Below, in pieces: positions 1-7,263 of a stretch of DNA of 64,000 nt; within the stretch, counting starts at the first letter, position 1; each line of letters begins with the position of its first letter. The notes below the pieces were generated by a model, which was not told the DNA's origin, did no database searches, and saw only the letters and a program-made list of their open reading frames with translations. The DNA lies in NCBI GenBank assembly GCA_018829445.1, contig JAHJTV010000009.1:1-64000 (forward strand). The letters are read 5' to 3'. Origin of the DNA: a bacterium (GTDB lineage: Bacteria > SAR324 > XYD2-FULL-50-16). The translations under genes were made by a program, and so were the position numbers.

Positions 1-271
1 GGCGTCTGTTAAAACGCTGAGTATAGACGCCATTGATATGTCGCATGCAGCGGGAAAGATTAGCTTCAGGGGTTTGAATCAGCAGATGATAATGATTCGG
101 CATCAGACAATAACCACAAATATGCACTTTCCATAGCCCAACGGCTTCATCCAAAACCGTTAAAAACAGTCGGTAGTCTTCGTCATCAAGATAGATCCTG
201 TCACTCCGGCGACCGCGATTCATAACGTGATACCAGGCATCCGGATATTCAATTCGTAGTGGACGGCTCAT
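1..271 (-). CDS. REP-associated tyrosine transposase (Y1/IS200-like), partial
   Basis: This is the first 90 codons of a single-strand transposase that runs off the left edge of the window. The translation starts MSRPLRIEYPDAWYHVMNRG and contains the HUH-type metal-binding motif in MPNHYHLL (about residues 69-76), as in the Y1_Tnp family linked to REP sequences. The catalytic tyrosine lies within the later part or just beyond what is visible. A perfect 7-bp hairpin (341-360) lies just upstream and may be one of its substrate ends. The start is an ATG at 269-271. The family is confident; whether the gene is intact cannot be told from this window. Confidence 0.85.
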   Translation of the reverse strand, partial: MSRPLRIEYPDAWYHVMNRGRRSDRIYLDDEDYRLFLTVLDEAVGLWKVHICGYCLMPNHYHLLIQTPEANLSRCMRHINGVYTQRFNRR

Positions 272-340
272 AATACCTTAGAGAAAAAACTCAAAAAGAC
301 AATTCAACAACTCCTCTTTAATAATTGAATTGACGACATA

Positions 341-360
341 GGTCAAAAGAAGATTTGACC
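341..360. repeat. 7-bp stem hairpin next to the transposase start
   Basis: GGTCAAA and TTTGACC form a perfect stem around a 6-base loop, followed on the plus strand by CCTTTTT. It sits 70 bp upstream of the REP-associated transposase start and could be a REP-type end; a weak plus-strand terminator is the alternative. Nothing else is evident in 272-521. Confidence 0.4.
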
Positions 361-521
361 CCTTTTTCACTGGAATTAAAATATCGGAAATCGCCAGTGA
401 CCCCCTTTCTCAACCAGCCTCCTAAACCATTCCAGAATTGTTTCCGGACGAGCTATATATGCAATTTATCTTAGCGCTTTGAGACCAATTAGTTTTCCTA
501 TCTTCTTTCCCATATATCACC

Positions 522-1313
522 CTACAATCGTCTGGGAGACTGAAGATTCATAAGCAAGCTACCTTGTTGATGAAATCCTTTCAATACCAGTGTATTTGGC
601 AAAATCCAGCTTTTTGAGCCCAGCAGGGTAAGCGGACATAAAACAGAATTACATCCGATTTCACAACCATCACCGATTATCGCGCCAAATTTTGACAATC
701 CTGTTTTAATGGTCTGCCCATCCGCACTGAAGATGAGCTCGGGAAACCGTTCTTTCTGTTTTGCATCAAGGCTTCGAAATTCGAGGTTAGAGATTTTTAC
801 ACCTGCTCCCAGGTTGACAAATGATCCAACAATGCTGTTTCCAATATAGGCAAAATGACCTGCTTCAACATGGTTGATAAATATGCTGTCTTTTATTTCG
901 GTTGTATGGCCCACTACAGAGTGGGGACCAATGAAAGAATTCCCCCTGATATATGCCCCCTGCCTGATTTCGCAATTGTTACCAATAATGGTATGGTTTT
1001 TAATGGTTGAACCTGCTTCCACCAGGGTTCCAAGCCCAATGGATATCTTAAGATCAGGATCAACAAAGTTTTCTTCAAGTATTGCGGATTGCAGAAAATG
1101 GAAGGAGCCTTCTGCTCCTAAACAGTCAGGATTTTTTAGAAATTTTTTGTTCGGTGGCAATTTCCCCTGATGATCCAAGGCGGAAAAAGATAACTCAATT
1201 TCCCTGGTAATGTTATTTAATAGAGACCAGGGATATTCACAATCGGTAAATAGTTTTTTTATAAACTCAGGGGGCTGCTCCCCAAAGTAAGTGCTAAGAT
1301 TTTTCCAGCCCAT
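522..1313 (-). CDS. Left-handed beta-helix (hexapeptide-repeat) protein, GlmU C-domain-like
   Basis: The 263-residue protein has an N-terminal alpha/beta stretch of about 85 residues, then hexapeptide-like turns (IGLGTLVEAGSTI, IIGNNCEIRQGAYI, FIGPHSVVGHT, IVGSFVNLGAGV, IIGDGCEIGCNSVL) that build a left-handed parallel beta helix. This arrangement resembles the acyltransferase half of sugar-nucleotide pyrophosphorylases, without a nucleotidyltransferase domain. The substrate is unknown. A good ribosome site (AAGGAT) precedes the ATG, and the gene begins 2 bp after the stop of the small gene upstream, so it is probably the last gene of the radical SAM/GTGP cluster. Acyltransferase or metal/cofactor scaffold are both possible. 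Confidence 0.75.
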   Translation of the reverse strand: MGWKNLSTYFGEQPPEFIKKLFTDCEYPWSLLNNITREIELSFSALDHQGKLPPNKKFLKNPDCLGAEGSFHFLQSAILEENFVDPDLKISIGLGTLVEAGSTIKNHTIIGNNCEIRQGAYIRGNSFIGPHSVVGHTTEIKDSIFINHVEAGHFAYIGNSIVGSFVNLGAGVKISNLEFRSLDAKQKERFPELIFSADGQTIKTGLSKFGAIIGDGCEIGCNSVLCPLTLLGSKSWILPNTLVLKGFHQQGSLLMNLQSPRRL

Positions 1314-1315
1314 AT

Positions 1316-1564
1316 TCAGTATCCTTGATAAACACTGATTAGCCCATCAACACACTTTCTTCTCCTGCGCCAACTTTTTCGAGTGCAGTTAACTAGTAAC
1401 TTGCCAGCCCCATTGTACCGGTTATGGCTCCTCCTATTACAAATCCACCTAAATTTTTCGACATCACTCACTTCATTGCTGTCAAGCTTCACGATGCAAT
1501 CCCCCATTGCCTTGCCTGTAAAAGGTCCTTTTCCGTTAGGACCAGTTCCATCTTTCCCTGGCAT
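1316..1564 (-). pseudogene. GTGP-leader small protein, apparently frameshifted
   Basis: The frame begins MPGKDGTGPNGKGPFTGKAM, the DUF5320-like leader shared with two neighbouring small genes, behind a strong ribosome site (GGAGGAG). After about residue 37 it becomes an implausible Arg/Cys-rich tail. A different frame over the same DNA reads NLGGFVIGGAITGTMGLASY, a glycine-rich membrane-like segment, then an amber stop (1393-1395), then LTALEKVGAGEESVLMG and a stop. This suggests a one-base shift near the T run at 1454-1458 plus an in-frame stop. Sequencing error could explain the shift but would not explain the stop as well. Confidence 0.55.
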
Positions 1565-1664
1565 TTTTACTCCTCCGGTATCGTTTATGGTTATAATGTG
1601 TAGGTAATCGATTGTAATAACTAAATAAAATAAGCTTGGCCCAAATTTAAAATCATACTGAGGT

Positions 1665-2045
1665 TCAATCGGTTTTCTTGTCTTTTTGGCTGGTATCAGA
1701 CAGCTGTGCTTCCCGTTCGATAATAACAGTTTTTGATTCTGGTTTTTCAGGCAGTGCAGCTTTTTCCTGGTTGGTGATTGTTAACAGGTTTTTCAGTTTT
1801 AATAGTACTGGCGCTGCTACAGTAACCAGTGTGAACAGGGCTGTTGCTATGGCTTTTACCGTTTCGTTTGATCCCGGAATACCTGAGTTCTTTGGTTGAT
1901 TCCGGCTATTCGATCTATTGCCACTTCCTGAACGATTCCCTCCAGAGCCATTACTTCTGCGACATTCTCCTCTTTTACCAATTGAGCCATCACGCCGATT
2001 CCTTTTTCCAGTCCCCCTGGGACCGGTACCATTTCTGTCAGGCAT
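1665..2045 (-). CDS. GTGP-leader protein with one membrane segment
   Basis: The 126-residue protein starts MPDRNGTGPRGTGKRN, so it carries the same N-terminal signature as its two small neighbours. The first 55 residues are very rich in Gly, Arg, Asn and Ser and are probably disordered. A hydrophobic helix follows (about residues 63-82, AIATALFTLVTVAAPVLL), then a charged Lys/Glu tail. A ribosome site (TAGGAG) precedes the ATG. It lies 55 bp downstream of the radical SAM gene in the same direction. The function is unknown; a membrane-tethered partner or substrate of the radical SAM protein is a guess from position alone. Confidence 0.6.
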   Translation of the reverse strand: MPDRNGTGPRGTGKRNRRDGSIGKRGECRRSNGSGGNRSGSGNRSNSRNQPKNSGIPGSNETVKAIATALFTLVTVAAPVLLKLKNLLTITNQEKAALPEKPESKTVIIEREAQLSDTSQKDKKTD

Positions 2046-2100
2046 AGTCAGTTCTCCTATTGTTTTGCTCCATATTTAAATCATGATAAATTACAAGCTT

Positions 2101-3072
2101 TTATTCCCGATCCAAACCTTTCGGTGATGATCGTATATAATAATTCCTGTTGTTATAAAATGTTTTGATGAGCTTTTTTTGTTTGATAAGTTCTTCAATA
2201 ATCAACCAATCGGCATCTCCCTGTCGCAGAAATTCCCTGATAGCATCCTCACGCATGGGGTGCACCGATGTGATATTCAGTATATTCTCTTCTACACCAC
2301 CAGTTCGATCAAAATAATTACCCTCATATGCAGTCAGGCATTCTGCAATCCTGATTCTACTGCTTATAATCTGATATGCCTTGTTAATAATCTCTTCACT
2401 CGGTGATCGTACCGATTTAACCGTTGGCGGTCTTATCGGAATTGATAAATAAGCAATATCAGGTTGAAGGGTATTCAAATATTCAGCAAGGCCAAGAAGA
2501 TGGCTATCATAATCATTAACTCCTTCCACCAACATGGTTTCGGTTACCAGATTTCCCTCAAACCCCCTCGCAAACTCCAGGATACCATCTAAAATTAATT
2601 TCAACTCTAAAGTCTTATGAGGTCTATTGATTCTCTTCCATATCTTTTCCTGAACCGCATCAATCTTTAAAGAAACCCAATCCGCTTTTCGACAGATCTC
2701 TTGCACATTTGAATCCCAAATAAGAGAGGCATTGCTTATCAAGGCGGTTTTTACTCCCAGTGTCTTGGCATCGTCCAACATATGTCCAAGGTTTGAATCC
2801 AAAGTGGGTTCACCATTGGCTACAAATGTCAAGTAATCGACATCAATCCCTTTGGTTCTAGCCTTCTCTAAAGTATTCCCGACTTCATTTAATATTTCAT
2901 CCGGCGGAAAAAAAGATCCTCTATCAGTTTGTAAGTGTGTTGTCTTCCCAATCTGGCAATAGACACACGAATAACTACAGATTTTTGCAGGAATGATATT
3001 GATACCGCAACTCCTTCCCAATCTCCTGGAGGGAACCGGGCCGAATACCTTTTTACTGATGTTTGTTGTCAT
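2101..3072 (-). CDS. Radical SAM protein (COG0731-like Fe-S oxidoreductase)
   Basis: The 323-residue protein has the CxxxCxxC cluster motif C32-SYS-C36-VY-C39 that binds the SAM-cleaving 4Fe-4S cluster, preceded by FGPVPSRRLGRS, a signature of COG0731-type proteins. A TFVANGEPTLD strand-loop (glycine-rich SAM contact) follows. The C-terminal about 90 residues look like a small winged-helix or cap domain. It is not a glycyl-radical-enzyme activase, since it lacks the activase CxxxCxxC context and added ferredoxin domain. In anaerobes this family often neighbours small MPxGDGTGP proteins, as it does on both sides here. The reaction is unknown. Confidence 0.85.
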   Translation of the reverse strand: MTTNISKKVFGPVPSRRLGRSCGINIIPAKICSYSCVYCQIGKTTHLQTDRGSFFPPDEILNEVGNTLEKARTKGIDVDYLTFVANGEPTLDSNLGHMLDDAKTLGVKTALISNASLIWDSNVQEICRKADWVSLKIDAVQEKIWKRINRPHKTLELKLILDGILEFARGFEGNLVTETMLVEGVNDYDSHLLGLAEYLNTLQPDIAYLSIPIRPPTVKSVRSPSEEIINKAYQIISSRIRIAECLTAYEGNYFDRTGGVEENILNITSVHPMREDAIREFLRQGDADWLIIEELIKQKKLIKTFYNNRNYYIRSSPKGLDRE

Positions 3073-3146
3073 CTATTCTTATCAATCACAGGTTTATTTC
3101 ACTTGGGATTATCACAAGCAGAAAAGAATCCACTAACAGTTTCAAT

Positions 3147-3359
3147 TCATTCTCTTGTCATCGTCCCGCCGCACTTGGGGCAACGAGTTTCAAAACAGGG
3201 AATTCCCGATTGATGAGAGATCTTCTCTCCGCATTTCAGGCACACACATAATCCTCCGGGGCCTAAACCTGAACCGCCACCCCGACCTTTACCTGATCGC
3301 CGACCTGTACCGGTTCCTCGACTACTTCCGCCAGGCCCTGTTCCGTCTCCACTTGGCAT
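3147..3359 (-). CDS. GTGP-leader zinc-ribbon-like small protein
   Basis: The 70-residue product begins MPSGDGTGPGGSSRGTGTGR, then a glycine/arginine-rich linker, then a four-cysteine module: C-LK-C ... C-FET-R-C-PK-C near the C-terminus, ending GGTMTRE. Paired CxxC motifs suggest a zinc ribbon or a rubredoxin-like metal site. The start at 3359 is preferred over a longer upstream frame because GGAG lies 7 bases before this ATG and because the MPSGDGTGP start matches the neighbours. It is the first gene of the cluster, 75 bp upstream of the radical SAM gene. Its role is unknown. Confidence 0.65.
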   Translation of the reverse strand: MPSGDGTGPGGSSRGTGTGRRSGKGRGGGSGLGPGGLCVCLKCGEKISHQSGIPCFETRCPKCGGTMTRE

Positions 3360-3600
3360 AATTTTACTCCGTTTAATTCTGTATTCCAACAATTTACTTA
3401 AATAGCATCAGGACAAAACCTCCGGTAAAGCTTTATTTTGTTCAGAGTTTCCAGCTCAAACCCGGTGCAGAGACGTAATCAATGTCTGACCGTGTAATGG
3501 CTGGATATCAGGAAAATGCAAAACCGTTTTTGGTTTTCAAGCCGACGGATTGAAGAGAAAGAAGTCGTTTTTGATCAAGAATGCTGCATCAATATGCAAC

Positions 3601-3691
3601 AAGTACTGTTCGATAATCCTAACTGAGAAATATCAGTACTTAAAGTACATTGAAGATATGGATTTTTAAGATGTCCCCTGAAAATCCATAT
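3601..3691. repeat. Two hairpins in the intergenic region
   Basis: AAGTACTG (3601-3608) pairs perfectly with CAGTACTT (3634-3641), and ATATGGATTTT (3656-3666) pairs perfectly with AAAATCCATAT (3681-3691). Neither is followed by a T run on either strand, so they are not typical intrinsic terminators. They lie between the GTGP cluster and the micro-protein at 3764. The rest of 3360-3763 shows nothing recognisable. Confidence 0.45.
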
Positions 3692-3763
3692 AAACTCCAT
3701 TGATGCTAGAAGAACAAATATCTGTACCGGTTTCAATCCAATCGGCTAAATTCCGGATTATTT

Positions 3764-3859
3764 TTATGCAATCAGATTTACCAATTCTGCAACGATCAGG
3801 AATGTTACAATTCCGGAAAAAAACCCTGATATAAAAAAAACCATTTCCTTTTTTGTCAT
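3764..3859 (-). CDS. 31-residue single-span membrane micro-protein
   Basis: The frame reads MTKKEMVFFISGFFSGIVTF and continues LIVAELVNLIA before a TAA. A short positively charged N-terminus is followed by about 24 hydrophobic residues, a typical one-pass small membrane protein. An AAGGGG ribosome site lies 4 bases before the ATG. It is below usual gene-calling lengths and stands alone between divergent neighbours. No function can be assigned. A chance open frame is possible, but the ribosome site, charge pattern and clean helix argue for a gene. Confidence 0.45.
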   Translation of the reverse strand: MTKKEMVFFISGFFSGIVTFLIVAELVNLIA

Positions 3860-4186
3860 TTTACCCCTTGTTTTCGTGGCCAAAAGTAAATAAACCCCCA
3901 CTAAAAACTATGTAAAGATAACACATTCTAAAGTCATATAGCCTGCATTTATCATTCCTGTATTTTTAAAAACCTTCACCAACATCCAACCAGGAAATAA
4001 TCGATTGAAATTTCACAGGAGAAGGTAACTTATCCATTGATCTTGCTGGACTGATGAGGTCTGCAAACAAGACATGTTTTTGGGAGATGCATCAAAATGC
4101 AATAAACAGTGTCAAATAAATTCTAAAAAGCTACAAAATGCATCAAAATCTCTGAGAAAAACGGTTTTTATGTAAAAAGCTCGAAA

Positions 4187-4239
4187 TGTTTAAGTGGTAA
4201 ACACAAATTACTCTCGTTTTATTGAATAAAAAGAGAGTA
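4187..4239. promoter_or_regulatory. Two operator-like palindromes upstream of the MarR gene
   Basis: TGTTTA-AGTGG-TAAACA (4187-4203) is a perfect 6-bp dyad. Six bases further on, 4209-4239 is a 31-bp palindrome (arms TACTCTC and TTTTATT, centre G4224, one mismatched pair). No T run follows the second, so an operator is more likely than a terminator. MarR proteins bind such palindromes, often upstream of their own gene. The stretch 3860-4186 shows nothing else. Confidence 0.5.
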
Positions 4240-4270
4240 TACCTCTGAAACCTTGACGTCTAGGAGGCTA

Positions 4271-4330
4271 ATGGTTAGGAAGTATGGGGATGTTAATTAT
4301 TTTAAAAATTTTCTTGACTCTTGTGTTTAG
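4271..4330 (+). CDS. Possible 19-residue leader peptide before the MarR gene
   Basis: A perfect AGGAGG stands 3 bases before an ATG that opens MVRKYGDVNYFKNFLDSCV and a TAG, ending 18 bp before the MarR start. The ribosome site is stronger than that of most genes here. It would be translated only if transcription starts upstream, for example near the palindromes at 4187-4239. It overlaps the proposed MarR promoter (4314-4342). Chance is a real alternative. Confidence 0.35.
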   Translation: MVRKYGDVNYFKNFLDSCV

Positions 4331-4342
4331 CATCTTTACTCT
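4314..4342 (+). promoter_or_regulatory. Sigma-70-like promoter for the MarR gene
   Basis: TTGACT, a 17-bp spacer and TACTCT lie directly before the MarR gene. The -10 box ends 6 bases before the ATG at 4349, so a transcript from here would be leaderless or nearly so. No ribosome site precedes this ATG, which fits. Confidence 0.4.
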
Positions 4343-4348
4343 TTATCT

Positions 4349-4828
4349 ATGAAAAAACATAAAAACTCCGAATCACTGCGCAAGATTAACAATAAATTTG
4401 AAGAACTGGTCAGGCTTTACCTTGAACTGGAAAAAAAACCCAGGAGATATGGAACTGATGAAACTCTAACCAGTGCTGAAATTCATCTGATCGAAGTGAT
4501 CGGTGACAATGACGAGACCTTGAGTGTGACTGACCTGGCAAGGTATTCCAGTGTAACCAAGGGGGCAATCTCTCAAAGTCTGAAAAAATTGGAAAAAAAG
4601 GGACTTACTTTAAAAGAGGAAGACCCGCAGAACAGTTCAAGAGCCATTGTCAAACTGAGCTCAAAAGGAAAAGCCGCATACTTTTCCCACAAGTACTGGC
4701 ATGAGACAATGGACGGGGGATATCTATCATACCTGACTGATCTTGGAGATGAAAAGATCGAATTCCTGATGGAGTTTATGTCAAAAGTGGAGGCTTTTTT
4801 AAAATCAGTGATTGACTCGGATAAGTAG
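4349..4828 (+). CDS. MarR family transcriptional regulator
   Basis: The 159-residue protein has a central winged helix-turn-helix (about residues 55-110): LSVTDLARYSSVTKGAISQS forms the helix-turn-helix and the following SRAIVKLSSKGKAAY the wing, flanked by dimerisation helices at both ends. MarR proteins are ligand-responsive dimers, usually repressors. The gene lies 52 bp upstream of a methyltransferase gene in the same direction, which may be co-transcribed. Palindromes at 4187-4239 are candidate autoregulatory sites. The ligand is unknown. Confidence 0.9.
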   Translation: MKKHKNSESLRKINNKFEELVRLYLELEKKPRRYGTDETLTSAEIHLIEVIGDNDETLSVTDLARYSSVTKGAISQSLKKLEKKGLTLKEEDPQNSSRAIVKLSSKGKAAYFSHKYWHETMDGGYLSYLTDLGDEKIEFLMEFMSKVEAFLKSVIDSDK

Positions 4829-4880
4829 GTTTTTTTATTCCTAGTGTATATCTTCTAAACGCTAAACGAAAGGAGGTTTT

Positions 4881-5453
4881 ATGGCAACAAGCACTACTAT
4901 TGAACAGAAGAGGGGGGATGTTTGCCCTCATCAATTCGCTTTCATGCTGGACAACTGGTTACGACGGCTGGTCCAGAGTCCGCGAAAAATAGTTGGAGAA
5001 TACATCAATGAAGGGAATACTGTTCTGGATGTTGGATGCGGCCCCGGTTATTTCACCATAGACATGGCGAAGATGGTGGGCAAAAGTGGAAAGGTTATTG
5101 CTGCCGATTTGCAGCCCCAGATGCTGGAAAAGGTTCGGAAGAAAGCAACAAAGCACAACGTACTGGAACGATTATCATTTCACCGGTGTGAACCAGGCAA
5201 CATAGGGCTTTCCACCAATGTTGATTTTATTCTTGCTTTTTACATGATTCATGAGACAGGTGATCCGAAAGGGTTTTTGATGGAAATGAAGCGGATGTTG
5301 AACCCTGGCGGCAAACTCTTGATTGTGGAGCCCAAGATGCATGTTAGCGAAGAGCTCTTTAAGGAGCTGGTTCGGGATGCCGAGAATTTAGGGTTGAAAG
5401 TTGTTGATTATCCCAAGGGGAAAGGGGGAAGAAGCCTGCTGCTAACGGTCTGA
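4881..5453 (+). CDS. Class I SAM-dependent methyltransferase
   Basis: The 190-residue protein has motif I VLDVGCGPGYFT (about residues 49-60), the acidic end of beta strand 2 (VIAADL) and the post-motif FLMEMKRMLNPGGKLLIVEPK, all typical of methyltransferase type 11/25 proteins of the UbiE-like group. The N-terminus VCPHQFAFMLDNWLRRLVQSP resembles small methyltransferases found in anaerobes. A very strong ribosome site (AAAGGAGG) precedes the ATG. It is probably co-transcribed with the MarR gene upstream and ends before a hairpin terminator. The acceptor substrate is unknown. Confidence 0.88.
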   Translation: MATSTTIEQKRGDVCPHQFAFMLDNWLRRLVQSPRKIVGEYINEGNTVLDVGCGPGYFTIDMAKMVGKSGKVIAADLQPQMLEKVRKKATKHNVLERLSFHRCEPGNIGLSTNVDFILAFYMIHETGDPKGFLMEMKRMLNPGGKLLIVEPKMHVSEELFKELVRDAENLGLKVVDYPKGKGGRSLLLTV

Positions 5454-5462
5454 TTCGGAAGC

Positions 5463-5497
5463 CGGGCTTATATCCCCCCGAACATAGCCCGAGTTTT
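5463..5497 (+). terminator. Probable intrinsic terminator after the methyltransferase
   Basis: CGGGCT (5463-5468) pairs with AGCCCG (5486-5491), followed by AGTTTT. It lies 10 bp after the methyltransferase stop. Confidence 0.5.
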
Positions 5498-5656
5498 GGC
5501 ATATTAAAAGGACTAAAGTTGAAAAAAAATTACCTGGATTGGCAAGTTTAAACTCGATTATCAAATGATTGGAACAAAAATAGAAAACTTTTAAAATCAA
5601 ACGTATAAGGCGACATTGTAAGGAACCACGATAACCGGCATGATTCGATCATTTTT

Positions 5657-5688
5657 AAAAAACCGGGGCTGATTAATCGTTATGCCCC
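5657..5688 (-). terminator. Intrinsic terminator closing the catabolic block
   Basis: On the minus strand GGGGC (5688-5684) pairs with GCCCC (5669-5665), followed by GG and six T residues (5662-5657). The hairpin overlaps the last codons and the stop of the aldehyde dehydrogenase gene. Confidence 0.6.
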
Positions 5689-7100
5689 ATAATTGCCTTG
5701 ATCTCCAGGAACTCTTCCAATCCGTATTTACTTCTCTCCCGGCCGTTCCCCGACTGTTTGTAACCACCAAACGGTGCATTAATATCAAAACCAGCTCCAT
5801 TGATAAAAACCTGGCCGGTTTTCATCTGTTTCGCGACTTTTTTTGCTCGCTCAATATCCCCCGACCAGACAGCTCCTGAGAGCCCGTAAAGACTGTCATT
5901 TGCAATCTCTATCGCTTCCTCCTCATTCCGGTAGGGGATAATGCACAATACGGGGCCGAAAATCTCTTCCCGGGCAATGGTCATATCCGGTTTAACATCG
6001 GCGAAAATGGTCGGTTTGACAAAATAACCCTTTGCCAGGTTGGCCGGCTGTTCAGGACCTCCGGTTACCAGGGTTGCGCCTTCCTCAATCCCCTTATGGA
6101 TATAACCTCTGACGCTATCCTGCTGATCCTTGTCTACCAGAGGGCCAATGTATACACCTGCATCAAAGGCACCGCCAACGATCAGAGACTCTGCTGTCGT
6201 TTTGGCAATGGCGATGACCTCTTCCTGTCTGGCAGCAGGAACAATCATGCGCGTCAACGCCGAACAGGTTTGGCCGGAATTTAACAGACAATCACTGACT
6301 CCTTTTGCTACGGCAGTAGGGAAATCCGTGTCTTCCAGCAGGATATTGGCGGATTTACCCCCGAGTTCCAGAGTGGTGCGTTTAACTGTTTCAGCTCCGG
6401 CTTGAGCTACCCTTATTCCGGACTGGGTGGAACCTGTGATGGAGACCATGTCTATATCGGGATGAGTTGAAATAGCTTGTCCTACCTTGGATCCTGCTCC
6501 TGAAACCAAGTTAAAAACTCCCGGGGGAACACCCACTTCGTGCAGGATTTCAGCCAGGATAAAGGCGTTCAATGGAGCAAGCTGACTGGGTTTAAGAACC
6601 ATGGTACACCCCGCAGCCAAAGCCGGTGCGACTTTTCCCACTATCTGATGAAGCGGGTAGTTCCAGGGAGTGATGAATCCACAAACACCGATGGGTTCTT
6701 TTACGATTTGTGTGCTGCCCATTGAGGTCTCAAAAGAATAATTGGCCAGGATAGTTGAAAAGCTGGCGAAGGTCGCTATGGGGAGACCAGCCTGGATCAT
6801 TCCTGACCAGGGAGCTGGCATTCCCATCTCCATCGCGATAGTATCACCTATTTCGGTCTGTCTGGCTGTCAGAGCCTCAGAAATTTTGGTTAACAGGATT
6901 ACCCTGTCTTCAACAGAGGTTGCTGACCAGGAGGGAAATGACTGCCTGGCAGCTTTTACGGCCAGGTTAACATCTTCCTCATCTCCCAAAACGACAGTAG
7001 CAAAAACCTCTTCCGTGCTGGGATTGACAATATCGACGGTATCCGTCCCATGTGAGGGTACCCATTTCCCGTTGATATAAAGTTTTTTATACTCTTTCAT
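5673..7100 (-). CDS. NAD(P)-dependent aldehyde dehydrogenase
   Basis: The 475-residue protein is a full-length ALDH-superfamily enzyme that oxidises an aldehyde to the acid. The general base E245 lies in LELGGKS, the catalytic C279 in NSGQTCSA, the cofactor loop is GSTQSG (223-228), and [12 protein letters not shown] lies near the C-terminus. It is the last gene of the minus-strand catabolic block, 163 bp after the tungsten-type aldehyde oxidoreductase, so two different aldehyde-oxidising systems sit side by side. The 163-bp gap may hold its own promoter. The family is certain; the substrate is not known. Confidence 0.93.
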   Translation of the reverse strand: MKEYKKLYINGKWVPSHGTDTVDIVNPSTEEVFATVVLGDEEDVNLAVKAARQSFPSWSATSVEDRVILLTKISEALTARQTEIGDTIAMEMGMPAPWSGMIQAGLPIATFASFSTILANYSFETSMGSTQIVKEPIGVCGFITPWNYPLHQIVGKVAPALAAGCTMVLKPSQLAPLNAFILAEILHEVGVPPGVFNLVSGAGSKVGQAISTHPDIDMVSITGSTQSGIRVAQAGAETVKRTTLELGGKSANILLEDTDFPTAVAKGVSDCLLNSGQTCSALTRMIVPAARQEEVIAIAKTTAESLIVGGAFDAGVYIGPLVDKDQQDSVRGYIHKGIEEGATLVTGGPEQPANLAKGYFVKPTIFADVKPDMTIAREEIFGPVLCIIPYRNEEEAIEIANDSLYGLSGAVWSGDIERAKKVAKQMKTGQVFINGAGFDINAPFGGYKQSGNGRERSKYGLEEFLEIKAIMGHND

Positions 7101-7263
7101 CTTGCCTCCATTCTCGATTCAATGATTAATTCAGGTGTTTCAATGAAACCTCCAGGGGAGGTACTTCCAGAGTCAAAATATTCTCACAGAGAAATCTATC
7201 TATTAAGAGGATTAAACCATTCAGTATGACCAGTTAATCACAGCTTGAAACCAAGCATATGGT

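Noticed and set aside
2101..3072. Idea that the radical SAM protein is the activase of the glycyl radical enzyme
   Set aside because: It has the COG0731 N-terminus and lacks activase features, and it is 11 kb away in another cluster.
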